DNA of 64,000 bases from Halomicrobium urmianum. Lineage in GTDB: Archaea; Halobacteriota; Halobacteria; Halobacteriales; Haloarculaceae. The stretch covers positions 248,001 through 312,000 of the forward strand of contig NZ_CP084092.1 of assembly GCF_020217425.1 (NCBI RefSeq). The letters are read 5' to 3'. Of this stretch, positions 50,870 through 60,106 are shown one piece after another (position 1 is the stretch's first letter; each line of letters starts with the position of its first letter). Below the pieces are notes generated by a model, which had not been told where the DNA came from, searched no databases, and worked only from the letters and a program-made list of their open reading frames with translations. The translations under genes and the position numbers were made by a program.

Positions 50870-51742
50870 ATGGTGCTGGACACGCACACGCACGCCTGGG
50901 GAGCGGCCAGCGAGGAACACCCCTGGGTCAACGGGCCGATCCTCGACCTCGTCGACGGGTTCGACGTCCACGCGGTGTACACCGACGACCGCCTGCTGCG
51001 GGACATGGACCGCAACGGGATCGACGAGGCCGTCGTCGTGGGGTATCCCATCTGCGAGTGGATGGACAACTGGTACACCCTGCAAGCGGTCGAGGGGAGC
51101 GATCGGCTGTACGGCATCGTGATGCTCGATCAGTTCGCCGACGGCGCGGCCGACCGCCTCAGGGAATACATGGCCGTCGACGGTATCCTCGGGATCCGAC
51201 TGGGCGCCGCCTGCCCGTACGATCGGATGTGGGAGACGTTCGACCCGAGCGTTGACTGGCTCCGGGACGCGATCGAGGAGGAGGCCTTCTGGGAGGCCGC
51301 CCGCGAGACCGACGCCGCCGTCCAGATCCTCTGTGACTACACCCAGCTCGACCAGGCTCTCGAACTGGTCGAGACCTATCCCGAGCTGACCTACCTGTTC
51401 GACCACTTCGCCCACGCGGGGCCCGGCGTCTCCACCGACGCGGAGACGTTCGCCCGGTTCGAGGAACTGGCCGAGTACGACACCGTCGCCGTCAAGGTCT
51501 CCGAAGTGGTCCACCGCTCGAACGAGGGGTTCCCCTACGCGGACATGCACGACGCGGTCCGGCGGTTTCTGGACGTGTTCGGCCGCGAGCGCGTGATCTG
51601 GGGATCTGACTACCCCAACGTCAGCGACGAGGCCGAGTACGGCGAGTCCCTGCACTGGCTGGATCAGGTCGACGGCCTGTCGACGGGCGACCGGAAGTGG
51701 CTCACCGACCGGTCGTTCCGCCGGCACGTCGGACTGGAGTAG
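50870..51742 (+). CDS. amidohydrolase (metal-dependent TIM-barrel hydrolase, lactonase-like)
   Basis: A 290-aa protein starting MVLDTHTHAWG. It has the HxH motif at the N-terminus (residues 6-8), LFDHFAHAGPG (His about 182), VKVSEVVHRS (about 205) and the metal Asp in VIWGSDYPNV (about residue 245). This is the amidohydrolase-2 family, including sugar lactonases and decarboxylases. Next to the FAH and LUD genes a lactonase in L-rhamnose or L-fucose oxidation would fit: deoxy-sugar lactone to aldonate, later lactate. Confidence 0.85.
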   Translation: MVLDTHTHAWGAASEEHPWVNGPILDLVDGFDVHAVYTDDRLLRDMDRNGIDEAVVVGYPICEWMDNWYTLQAVEGSDRLYGIVMLDQFADGAADRLREYMAVDGILGIRLGAACPYDRMWETFDPSVDWLRDAIEEEAFWEAARETDAAVQILCDYTQLDQALELVETYPELTYLFDHFAHAGPGVSTDAETFARFEELAEYDTVAVKVSEVVHRSNEGFPYADMHDAVRRFLDVFGRERVIWGSDYPNVSDEAEYGESLHWLDQVDGLSTGDRKWLTDRSFRRHVGLE

Positions 51743-52013
51743 TCGACGGGCTGCCGGCGAAGTGAGCAGATAACGTGAGGGGGTCAGGCACGGGACGTCT
51801 CGCCCTAACGGTCCATGAGAGGGGCAGTGACGGTACCTATTCCCGTGCGTGCAAAAGATTCGCACGAGGGGGTCATAAATACCGGGTATCCTCCCGGGTG
51901 CGGAGTCCCCGCCCGACCGGGAGCGAAGGCGGACGGAGTTCCGGCATCCGCCGACGGTTCCCTCGACCCGCAAGTTACATGCCCCGTGATACGGTACAGT
52001 GGGCCACATAACC

Positions 52014-52529
52014 ATGTCAGCAACGCCAATCGATTCCCTGGCGTCGGCGCTATCCGCCCTCGACGTCCCCTGCGAGCGGACGACACCGGACGAGTTCGGC
52101 GAGACGCTCGCGGAGCACCTCCGCGGACCCGCCGTCGGCGTCTCGCTCGACGGCGTCGACGCCAGCCTGTCGAGGACGGACGTGACGGTCGATCCGACGC
52201 CGGCCGAACTCGACGCCGCGCACACCGGCGTGACGCCGGCCTCCTTCGCGATCGCCGACTACGGATCGGTCGTGATTCCGACGACGGAGACCGGGACCGA
52301 ACTCGTGAGCCTCTTCGTGGACCGCCACGTGGCAGTCGTCGACGAGGCCGACGTCGTCCCCGGGATGGAGGCCGCCTTCGACCGCTTCGGCGACGAGTTC
52401 CGCGCCGACGCTGGCAGCGGCATCGTCGCCACGGGGCCGAGCGCGACGGCCGACATGGGAGCGCTCGTCCGCGGCGCGCACGGGCCCAGCGAGGTCCGCG
52501 TGATCGTCCTGGAGGACGACGATGAGTAA
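52014..52529 (+). CDS. LUD-domain protein (LutC-like)
   Basis: A 171-aa LUD domain starting MSATPIDSLASALSAL. It shows the LutC features IADYGSVVIPTTETGTELVS and GPSATADMGALVRGAHGPSEV. LutABC oxidises L-lactate to pyruvate with iron-sulfur proteins. The stop overlaps the next ATG by 8 bp, so the protein is produced together with the LutB-LutA fusion. In this cluster lactate may come from the diketo-hydrolase pathway for deoxy sugars. Confidence 0.88.
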   Translation: MSATPIDSLASALSALDVPCERTTPDEFGETLAEHLRGPAVGVSLDGVDASLSRTDVTVDPTPAELDAAHTGVTPASFAIADYGSVVIPTTETGTELVSLFVDRHVAVVDEADVVPGMEAAFDRFGDEFRADAGSGIVATGPSATADMGALVRGAHGPSEVRVIVLEDDDE

Positions 52530-54705
52530 GGCCGATCGGCTCCGCGAGGTGATGGCCGCCGAGGGCGAGGCGGTCAGCGAGAACACGCAGGGGTTCAACG
52601 CGGGCCGCTACGAGTCCGTCGAGCGCCTCGAGGACTACGAGGAACTGAAGGCGAAGGCCCGCTCGATCAAGGAAGACGCCATCGAGCGGCTCCCCGAACT
52701 GATCGACGAACTCCGCGAGACGATCGAGGACAGGGGCGGCACGCTGTACGTAGCCGACGACGCGGCCGACGCCAACGACTACGTCAGGTCGGTCGTCGAC
52801 GACCGGGACGCCGAGCGGGTCGTCAAGAGTAAGTCGATGACCTCCGAGGAGATCGACGTCAACGAGGCCCTCGAGGCGGACGGCGTCGACGTCGTCGAGA
52901 CGGACCTCGGCGAGTGGGTGCTGCAGGTCGCCGACGAGGCACCGAGCCACATCGTCGCGCCCGCCATCCACAAGTCGCGCGAGGACATCGCACGGCTGTT
53001 CAACGAGCGGTTCGATCCCGACGAGCCCCTGGAGACCGCCGAGGAGCTCACGACCTTCGCGCGCGAGCACCTCGGCGAACTCGTCGAGGACGCCGAGGTC
53101 GGCATGACGGGCGCGAACTTCGTCACCGCCGACACGGGCACGATGGCGCTGGTGACCAGCGAAGGCAACGCCCGGAAGACCGTCGCCGCGACGGACACCC
53201 ACGTCGCCGTCGCCGGCGTCGAGAAGGTGATCCCCAGCGTCGAGGACCTCCAGCCGTTCGTAGAGCTGATCGGTCGATCCGGGACGGGGCAGGACATCAC
53301 CTCCTATATCTCCCTGCTGACGCCGCCGGTCGGGACGCCGACAGTCGATTTCGGCGACGACGAGACGCCCATCTCGGAGTACGACGACGACCGGGACTTC
53401 CACCTCGTGCTGATCGACAACGGCCGGACGGCGATGCGCGAGGACGACGACCTCCGGGAGACGCTGTACTGCATCCGCTGCTCCGCGTGCTCGAACTCCT
53501 GTGCGAACTTCCAGCAGGTCGGCGGCCACGCCTTCGGCGGGGAGACCTACTCCGGCGGCATCGCGACCGGCTGGGAGACCGGCGTCGAGGGACTGGACAC
53601 CGCGGCCGAGTTCAACGACCTCTGTACCGGCTGTACGCGCTGCGTCGACGCCTGCCCGGTCGGCATCGACATCCCCTGGATCAACACCGTCGTCCGCGAC
53701 CGGATCAACCACCGCGGCGAGGAGGGCCAGTTCGACTTCCTCGTCGACGGGCTCACGCCCGACGAGGAGACGGGCTCGCCGTCGCTGCAGAAGCGCTTGT
53801 TCGGCAACTTCGAGACCGTCGCGAAGGCCGGGTCTGCGCTCGCGCCCGTCTCCAACTGGCTCGCAGACGCGTTCGTCTCGCGGGCCGCCATGCAGCGGGT
53901 CCTCGGCATCGACGCCCGCCGGGACCTCCCGGAGTTCCAGCGCGAGACGCTGGTCGACTGGTTCGCTGATCGGGACGTCACCGTCGAGAATCCCCGTCGA
54001 CGGGCCGTGCTCTACCCCGACCTGTACACCAACCACGTGCAGGTGGAGCGCGGGAAGGCCGCGGTCCGCGTCCTCGAAGCGCTCGGCGTCGACGTCGTCG
54101 TGCCGCCCGCGCCGTCGAGCGGTCGCGCCCCGCTCTCACAGGGGATGGTGGCGACGGCCCGCGACCACGCCGAGCGCGTCGCGGCGACGCTGGAACCCCA
54201 CGTCCGGGACGGCCGCGACGTCGTCGTGATCGAGCCGAGCGACCACGCGCTGTTCGAGCGCGAGTACGAGCGACTCCTCGACGAGGCGTCGTTCGAGCGC
54301 CTCGCGTCGAACGCCTACGAGGTCATGGAGTTCGTCTACGGGCTGCTGGAGAATGGCGCCCCGGCCGACGCGCTCGCCCGCGGCGACGGCGAGGCCGTCG
54401 CGTATCACAGCCACTGCCAGCAGCGGACGCTCGGCCTGGAGCCCCATACCGTCGCCGTCCTCGAGGACCTGGGCTACGACGTGCTGACCTCGGACGTCGA
54501 GTGCTGCGGGATGGCCGGGAGCTTCGGCTACAAGGACCAGTACTACGACGTGAGTATGGCCGTCGGCGACGAGCTCCGGGAGCAGTTCACCGACGACGAC
54601 GCCCGCGACCGGACGGTCGTCGCCAGCGGGACGTCGTGTCTCGACCAGCTGGACGACCTGCTCGAACGGCCGACGAGACATCCGATCCAGTTGCTCTCCC
54701 CGTAA
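52522..54705 (+). CDS. LutB-LutA fusion, iron-sulfur lactate-utilisation protein
   Basis: A 727-aa protein combining a LUD domain (about 60-300; KSKSMTSEEIDVNEALE, MTGANFVTADTGTMALVTSE) and two 4Fe-4S clusters (CIRCSACSNSCANF about 314, CTGCTRCVDACPVG about 371). A C-terminal CCG-type domain (YHSHCQQRTLG about 630, VECCGMAGSFGYK about 655) carries the LutA-like cysteine site. In bacteria LutB and LutA are separate proteins. Together with LutC it would form the L-lactate dehydrogenase complex feeding electrons to quinone. The start overlaps LutC, and no frameshift is seen. Confidence 0.9.
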   Translation: MSKADRLREVMAAEGEAVSENTQGFNAGRYESVERLEDYEELKAKARSIKEDAIERLPELIDELRETIEDRGGTLYVADDAADANDYVRSVVDDRDAERVVKSKSMTSEEIDVNEALEADGVDVVETDLGEWVLQVADEAPSHIVAPAIHKSREDIARLFNERFDPDEPLETAEELTTFAREHLGELVEDAEVGMTGANFVTADTGTMALVTSEGNARKTVAATDTHVAVAGVEKVIPSVEDLQPFVELIGRSGTGQDITSYISLLTPPVGTPTVDFGDDETPISEYDDDRDFHLVLIDNGRTAMREDDDLRETLYCIRCSACSNSCANFQQVGGHAFGGETYSGGIATGWETGVEGLDTAAEFNDLCTGCTRCVDACPVGIDIPWINTVVRDRINHRGEEGQFDFLVDGLTPDEETGSPSLQKRLFGNFETVAKAGSALAPVSNWLADAFVSRAAMQRVLGIDARRDLPEFQRETLVDWFADRDVTVENPRRRAVLYPDLYTNHVQVERGKAAVRVLEALGVDVVVPPAPSSGRAPLSQGMVATARDHAERVAATLEPHVRDGRDVVVIEPSDHALFEREYERLLDEASFERLASNAYEVMEFVYGLLENGAPADALARGDGEAVAYHSHCQQRTLGLEPHTVAVLEDLGYDVLTSDVECCGMAGSFGYKDQYYDVSMAVGDELREQFTDDDARDRTVVASGTSCLDQLDDLLERPTRHPIQLLSP

Positions 54706-55808
54706 CGTCTCCCGCCGATCTGTGTCCGGTCCTACCGGAAGGCTGAGGACGGGGAACTTCTACGAACGGTCGAGATCCCCACTCTCAGACCGGTTCTATC
54801 ACCGAAGCTGCCCCAGTAGCGCCGTACGATCAGACGAACACGGCAACTCCCGACGTGTAGTTTCCGCACACACCGGAAAATCTGATAACAGAGGTACGGT
54901 TGTTATAAAATAGACTATTCCGTTTCTCTCGCCGCAGAGTCGCTGTATCGGGTGGTACGACGGATCTGGTTGGTTTCCGACACCGTCGGAAGCGTTCGTT
55001 CGACGGCCGCCCTGATCGCTCGGCTTCTCCGGATCACAGTGAGCAGCAACGGCCACCGGGTCGATCACTGATCGGTTCTGCCTCCCGTTCATGTTGGTCT
55101 GCCCGGTCTAAATAGGCCACGACGGGACTCACGGTGAACCCGTGGTCGACAGTGAAACGCCGATACTAGTGCGACCTGATAGTTCACCCGTTATGTTTCT
55201 CTGACTAATCATCTGGACGGGCTAGCGGTCCTCGGTTTCACTCCGCAGCAGAATTACTTTGAGCAAGTGACATCGATCAGTCGAGGCACCGCTATCGGGA
55301 CGTTAGACCCATATAAAACTATAATTCAGGACATTCGTGCTGTATCGATCGGGTCCCGTTCGTTCTGCCGGACAGAGATGCGCAGTGGGAGTCGCCCCGG
55401 AGTCGAAGACTTCGCGTAGCGGATGTCAGTCGTTTCTGGGGAGACGAGGGGCCTTCGTGCCTCACAGACGATCCGATGATCGTCCATCGAACAGCCGACG
55501 TTCGTCGCACCGCGCCCGACGTGAGCAGTGGAGCAGCACCGATCGATAACTAAACAATCAATTCGACACATATTACAGTAAACTTATATTTCCTTCGGAC
55601 GGGCGTTGCTACTGATCTCGGTGGGCGGCGTCGCGTCTCGTTTCACAGAACGCGGTCACGGCAGTCGCTCGCAGAGGCGAGACGGACGAATCCGGCAGAG
55701 ATCACTGGAACGTCGCTCTGGTAGACTCGTCTGCTCTCGCCGGAACAGCGCCTCCGTGAGGAAGCGAGTCGAAACACGGGCACTCAGAGCGACGGCCGGA
55801 GCGTGACT
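54706..55808. other. 1.1-kb intergenic region, no gene seen
   Basis: The stretch contains several AT-rich blocks (54880-54920, 55240-55325, 55550-55600). No frame shows haloarchaeal protein character, and I find no tRNA, rRNA, repeat copy or integrase site. It separates the LUD operon from the leftward SDR gene. Confidence 0.45.
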
Positions 55809-56651
55809 TCATCGACTGCTGGGGGCCTCGTCAGCCTGATAGATCTCGTTCACGAAAGACGTCGGGAGACCAGCCGTGAGCCCCCCGTCGACGACGACGT
55901 TTTCGCCGGTGATGAACCCCGACCGCTCCGTGGCGAGGAAGAGCGCGGTGTCGGCGACCTCGTCCGGGCGGCCGAAGCGACCGAGCGGATACTGGTCGAG
56001 CCAGCGGTCCCGCGCGCTCGTACCGCCCGATCGGTCCTCGGTGTCCTCCATCTCTTCCTTGCGATTCTGCGTCTCGATCGTCCCCGCCGAGAGGACGTTC
56101 GACCGGACGCCGTACTGACCGTAGTGGGTCGCGACGTTACGCGAGAGCGCCAGGAGGCCGCTCTTGGCCTCGGAGTACCCCGCCAGTCCAATACCGAACA
56201 GGCCGTTGACCGAACCGACGTGGATCATCGATCCGCCGCCGGCGGCGATCATCGCGGGTAACGCCTCGCGCGCCAGCAAGTACGGGCCCTTCAGGTTGAG
56301 TTCGACCGTCCGCTCGAAGGTCTCCTCGTCACAGCGATGCAGGAGGTCGGCCGATTCGTCGGCACCGCCGGCGTTGTTCACCAGCACCCGGAGGTCGCCG
56401 AACTCCTCGATGGCGACGTCCACGAGGTCGCGGACCGCATCGGCGTCGGTCACGTCGCACTCGACTGGGACGACGCGCCCGTCGTGCTCGTCGGTAAGCT
56501 GGTCGGCGACCGGTTCGACGTCCGCGCGCGAGCGGGAGCAGATAGCGACGTCGCCGCCGGCAGCGGCGAAGGTCTCCGCGATCTGGCGGCCAATGCCTCT
56601 CGACGCGCCGGTGACGATAGCCGGGCGGTCGGCCAGGGACAGCTCTATCAT
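55809..56651 (-). CDS. short-chain dehydrogenase/reductase
   Basis: A 280-aa SDR starting MIELSLADRPAIVTGASRG. It has TGASRGIGR, NNAGGADES, the catalytic Ser in VGSVNGLFGIGLAG, Tyr/Lys in YSEAKSGLLALS and the end TGENVVVDGGLTAG. An insertion of about 20 polar residues (RKEEMEDTEDRSGG) near residue 205 lengthens it. Possible role: oxidation of a sugar, lactone precursor or deoxy sugar; the substrate is unknown. It is divergent from the formamidase-like gene. Confidence 0.9.
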   Translation of the reverse strand: MIELSLADRPAIVTGASRGIGRQIAETFAAAGGDVAICSRSRADVEPVADQLTDEHDGRVVPVECDVTDADAVRDLVDVAIEEFGDLRVLVNNAGGADESADLLHRCDEETFERTVELNLKGPYLLAREALPAMIAAGGGSMIHVGSVNGLFGIGLAGYSEAKSGLLALSRNVATHYGQYGVRSNVLSAGTIETQNRKEEMEDTEDRSGGTSARDRWLDQYPLGRFGRPDEVADTALFLATERSGFITGENVVVDGGLTAGLPTSFVNEIYQADEAPSSR

Positions 56652-56790
56652 ATCGGTCTGACAGAGCCCCGCAGGGACAAAGAAGGTTACCCGCCCTTCG
56701 ACGCGAGGCGGTCGAACCCGTCGAGAGCTCGTTCCGCCGTCGCGGTCGCCAGAAGCGCTTTCAGCCCGCCAGCCGATGGATCGGACATCG

Positions 56791-57735
56791 ATGGACGTCG
56801 ATCACTCGCTCAGCCACGAGACGGCGCTGCACACGTCGTGGAACAGCTCCCTGTCCCCCGGGCTCCGCGTCGAGTCGGGCGAGGTAGTCTCCTTCGACTG
56901 TCTGAACGACTCCGGCCCGCGTATCACGCCGGAGACGCGGAGCGAGGACCTGCCCGAGACCGAGTTCGTCGGTCACCACCTCACCGGACCGGTCGCCGTC
57001 GAGGGCGCCCGTCCCGGCGACGTCCTCCAGGTCGAGATACTCGAGGTCGGCCACGACGACTGGGGGTACACGCTGATACGGTCGGGCGAGACGGGCAAGG
57101 GCCTGCTCCCGGCAGCGTTTCCCGACCCGTTCGTCTATCACTGGGACCTCGACGACGACGTCGGCCACTTCGAGGCGGGGATCGAGGTGCCGCTCGCGCC
57201 GTTCCCCGGCGTCGTCGGCGTCGCACCCGCCGCGGAGGGTCCCCACTCGACGGGGCCACCCCGTCGCGTCGGGGGGAACCTGGACGTGAAACACCTGACG
57301 GAAGGATCGACGGTCTACCTCCCCGTCGAAGTCGACGACGCCCTCTTCAGCATCGGCGACGGGCACGCCGCCCAGGGCGACGGCGAAGTGTGCGTCACCG
57401 CCATCGAGACGCCGCTGCAGGTCACCGCTCGCCTCACGGTACGCACTGACCTGGACCTCGACTCCCCGCAGTTCGAGACGACCGGCCCGTTCACCCCGTC
57501 GGGTCGGGACGAACCGACGTTCGCGACGACGGGCATCTCCGACGACCCCGAAGAGGCGGCGAGGAGCGCAGTGAAGGCGCTGGTCGACCACCTCCACGAC
57601 CACCACGGGCTCGCCCGGGAGGCGGCCTACGTCCTGTGTTCGGTCGCAGCGGACCTCAAGATAAACGAGGCCGTGAACGAGCCGAACTGGGTTGTCTCTG
57701 CCTACCTCGCGAAGCGGCTGTTCCCGGACGAGTGA
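56791..57735 (+). CDS. acetamidase/formamidase (FmdA/AmdA) family
   Basis: A 314-aa protein (start MDVDHSLSHETALHTSW; an ATG five codons upstream is possible). Features are ESGEVVSFDCLNDSG, HHLTGPVAVEGARPGDVL, GGNLDVKHLTEGSTV, the conserved SIGDGHAAQGDGEVCVTAIE (about 190-209) and VCSVAADLKINEAV-like ending. The family hydrolyses short amides to ammonia and acid with metal ligands in the GDGHAAQGDGE segment. It is the only nitrogen-related gene in the island. Confidence 0.92.
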   Translation: MDVDHSLSHETALHTSWNSSLSPGLRVESGEVVSFDCLNDSGPRITPETRSEDLPETEFVGHHLTGPVAVEGARPGDVLQVEILEVGHDDWGYTLIRSGETGKGLLPAAFPDPFVYHWDLDDDVGHFEAGIEVPLAPFPGVVGVAPAAEGPHSTGPPRRVGGNLDVKHLTEGSTVYLPVEVDDALFSIGDGHAAQGDGEVCVTAIETPLQVTARLTVRTDLDLDSPQFETTGPFTPSGRDEPTFATTGISDDPEEAARSAVKALVDHLHDHHGLAREAAYVLCSVAADLKINEAVNEPNWVVSAYLAKRLFPDE

Positions 57736-57849
57736 GCGGGACCCCGCAGTGACCGAGACGCCGCGGTGAGCTGGACGGCGAGACCGACCGGACAGCCGGG
57801 AAGCGTGGCCGCTCTGGAACGCGCAACTGAGTCGGGCGACGGGGAGCGG

Positions 57850-58776
57850 TCAGTCGAGGTCGAGATCAGTCAGTCGGTCGTAGTACTCGCGGCAGCGGGT
57901 CTTCACTTCGTCCGGGAGTTCCGCGAGCGGCTCCCGCACCGGCCCGCCGTACAGGCCGGCCAGTTCCTGTCCGTACTTCACCGACGGGACGTTGTTCGCG
58001 GCGTCGAAGTCGCTCCCCACGCCGCTCTCGTCCCGGAGGTCCTCGTAGGGTCGCAGTCCGTCACGGATCCGTTTCGCCCGATCGAAATCACCGGCTCGAA
58101 CGGCGTCCGCGAGCGCGAGCACGGGTTCGGGGGCGAAGTTCCCGATCCCCGTCGTGAAGCCGGTCGCCCCCTCGAGCGCGTAGGCCGGGACGAACCGTTC
58201 GGCGACGCCCGTCGACCAGACGACGTCGCCGGGCGTCCGGGAGACGGCCTTCGCGAACAGGTCGACGTCGTTCTGGGCGAACTTCACGCAGACAACGTTC
58301 TCCCGCCCGGAGAGCGCGGCCACGTTCGCGAGCGAGAGGCGGGGCCCGCGCTTGTACAGCACGACGCCGAGGTCCGTCGCGTCGGCGATGCGTTCGTAGT
58401 ACGAGCGGATGCCGTCCTCGTGGACGTAGGTGTGCCTCGGATACATCACCAGGACCCCGTCGGCCCCGGCCGCCTCGTAGCGTTCGAGGAGCGAGAGCGC
58501 GTTCTTCGTGCTCCCTCCCACGCCGCCGATCACGATCGCGTCGTCACCGACCGCGTCGACGACCGTCCGGACGACGCCCGCTCGCTCGTCGTTGGAGAGC
58601 GAGTAGTACTCGCCCGTGTTGCCACAGGGGACGAAGAGGCTCGCGCCCGCGTCGCGGAGGAACTCGACGTTCGCCGCCAGCGCGTCGTGGTTCACGGCCG
58701 TCCCGTCCTCCGTGAACGGCGTCGGAAGCGTGAATCCGGCGTTACTAAGTCCCTCCTTCAGCGTCTCGTATGCCAT
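57850..58776 (-). CDS. DapA-family aldolase/dehydratase
   Basis: A 308-aa TIM-barrel protein starting MAYETLKEGLSNAGF. It shows the DHDPS-family motif VPCGNTGEYYSLS, GADGVLVMYPRHTY, a Tyr in LGVVLYKRGPRLS and the Schiff-base Lys in VVCVKFAQND (about residue 163). These enzymes act on 2-keto-3-deoxy or 5-keto-4-deoxy sugar acids, or cleave them to pyruvate. It follows the enolase-superfamily gene on the same strand, and its likely substrate is the keto-deoxy acid formed by that dehydratase. Confidence 0.9.
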   Translation of the reverse strand: MAYETLKEGLSNAGFTLPTPFTEDGTAVNHDALAANVEFLRDAGASLFVPCGNTGEYYSLSNDERAGVVRTVVDAVGDDAIVIGGVGGSTKNALSLLERYEAAGADGVLVMYPRHTYVHEDGIRSYYERIADATDLGVVLYKRGPRLSLANVAALSGRENVVCVKFAQNDVDLFAKAVSRTPGDVVWSTGVAERFVPAYALEGATGFTTGIGNFAPEPVLALADAVRAGDFDRAKRIRDGLRPYEDLRDESGVGSDFDAANNVPSVKYGQELAGLYGGPVREPLAELPDEVKTRCREYYDRLTDLDLD

Positions 58777-58865
58777 GGGATAATTGCGGCGAGCGAGATC
58801 AAAAAGGTTGGTCGCCGACGCACGAAGGCCGTGAAAGTGGCGGCGCGTCTCCGGTCAGTCCGACG

Positions 58866-60032
58866 TCAGACCCGGTACTCGTCGACGGCGTCCATATCGA
58901 CGTCCACGCCCAGTCCGGGTTCGTCCGGAACGGTCATGCGGCCCTCGGTGACCTCGAACGGCTCAGCGATGACGTCGTCCTCCCAGCCGTAGTACGTCGT
59001 GTCCGGCGGGAGCGAGAAGCCCGGCAGACCGTGCACTGCGTGCAGAACCGCGGCGGTTCGGACGCCGAGGTCGAACGCGCAGTGGTGCGTGCAGGGGACG
59101 CCGGCGTCCTCGACGATAGCGGCCTGCTGTCGGAGGCCCGAGATGCCGCCCGCCGGGGTCAGGTCGAGGACCGCCACGTCCATCGCCCTCGCGTCGACGA
59201 GCGACCGGAGGTTGTTGGGGATGTAGGTGTCCTCGTTCGGGGCGATGGGCTGGCGGAGGCGCTGGCGGAGCATCGCGAGCGAGTCGTGGGCGTTGACCCG
59301 GATCGGCTGTTCCATGTACTGGAGGTAGATCCCCGAGTCCTCGAGGGCGGCCCCCACGCGGACGGCCTGGTCGAGCGACCAGCCCTGGTTCGGATCGAGG
59401 CGGAACTCGAGTCGACCGTCGACCTCGTCGTGCATCGCCTCGATGCGGGCGACGTCCTGTTGCCAGTCGCGGCCGGCCTTCGTCTTGAGGACCGAGAACC
59501 CCGCGTGGAGCGCCTCGCGCGCCTTGACCCGGGACTCCTCGGGCGAGAGGATGCCGAGGCAGAACGCGAACTCGACCTCGCGGTCAGTCGCGGACTCGGC
59601 GTCCGCCGCGTCGGCGTTCATCGCCGTGGTCTGCTGGGGCGCCGTCGACCCGCCCAGGAGTTCGAAGACGGGCCGTTTCAGCGCCTTTCCGGCGATGTCC
59701 CAGCAGGCGGTCTCGACGGCGGCGAAGAACAGCTCGATGTTGGTGTACTCGATGAACACCTGCCGGCGGAGCCGCTCGACCTCGAAGGGCGACTGTCCCT
59801 CGATCAGCGGGGCGATGCCGTCCTCGATGATCGCCTCCGTCGCCGCGGGCGAGAGGAAGGTCCGCATCTCCCCCCAGCCGGCGATTCCCTCGTCGGTGTC
59901 CACGCGGACGAGGACCCGCTCCATCGAGTCCACCTGGCCGTGGTTGGTGACGTACGGACCGATGCCGAGGCGCTCGTCGAGGTCGACCAGCGGGACGTCG
60001 ACAGTGATCGCAGTCACGTCGGTTATCTCCAT
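58866..60032 (-). CDS. enolase-superfamily sugar-acid dehydratase (mandelate racemase-like) C
   Basis: A 388-aa protein starting MEITDVTAITVDVPLVD; a much longer upstream reading is antisense noise. It has GWGEMRTFLSP, VLKTKAGRDW (KxK, about 185), the metal Asp in FRLDPNQGW, Glu in YMEQPIR, Glu in PNEDTYI and a His pair in CTHHCAFDLG. The C-terminus PDEPGLGVDVDMDAVDEYRV is like that of gene A at 33911. It probably dehydrates an aldarate or aldonate to the keto-deoxy acid for the DapA-type enzyme next to it. Confidence 0.9.
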   Translation of the reverse strand: MEITDVTAITVDVPLVDLDERLGIGPYVTNHGQVDSMERVLVRVDTDEGIAGWGEMRTFLSPAATEAIIEDGIAPLIEGQSPFEVERLRRQVFIEYTNIELFFAAVETACWDIAGKALKRPVFELLGGSTAPQQTTAMNADAADAESATDREVEFAFCLGILSPEESRVKAREALHAGFSVLKTKAGRDWQQDVARIEAMHDEVDGRLEFRLDPNQGWSLDQAVRVGAALEDSGIYLQYMEQPIRVNAHDSLAMLRQRLRQPIAPNEDTYIPNNLRSLVDARAMDVAVLDLTPAGGISGLRQQAAIVEDAGVPCTHHCAFDLGVRTAAVLHAVHGLPGFSLPPDTTYYGWEDDVIAEPFEVTEGRMTVPDEPGLGVDVDMDAVDEYRV

Positions 60033-60106
60033 AGGCTCCTGTGGCAGTGCCAGCGCAAATAACTTACCGCCGCGCCACCCCGCCGTCCGGATCGCAGTCG
60101 TTCGGA

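Noticed and set aside
50291-54036. Long leftward open frames opposite the FAH, amidohydrolase and LUD genes
   Set aside because: Their composition is low-complexity and mirrors the acidic codons of the real genes, and they have no start context or family.
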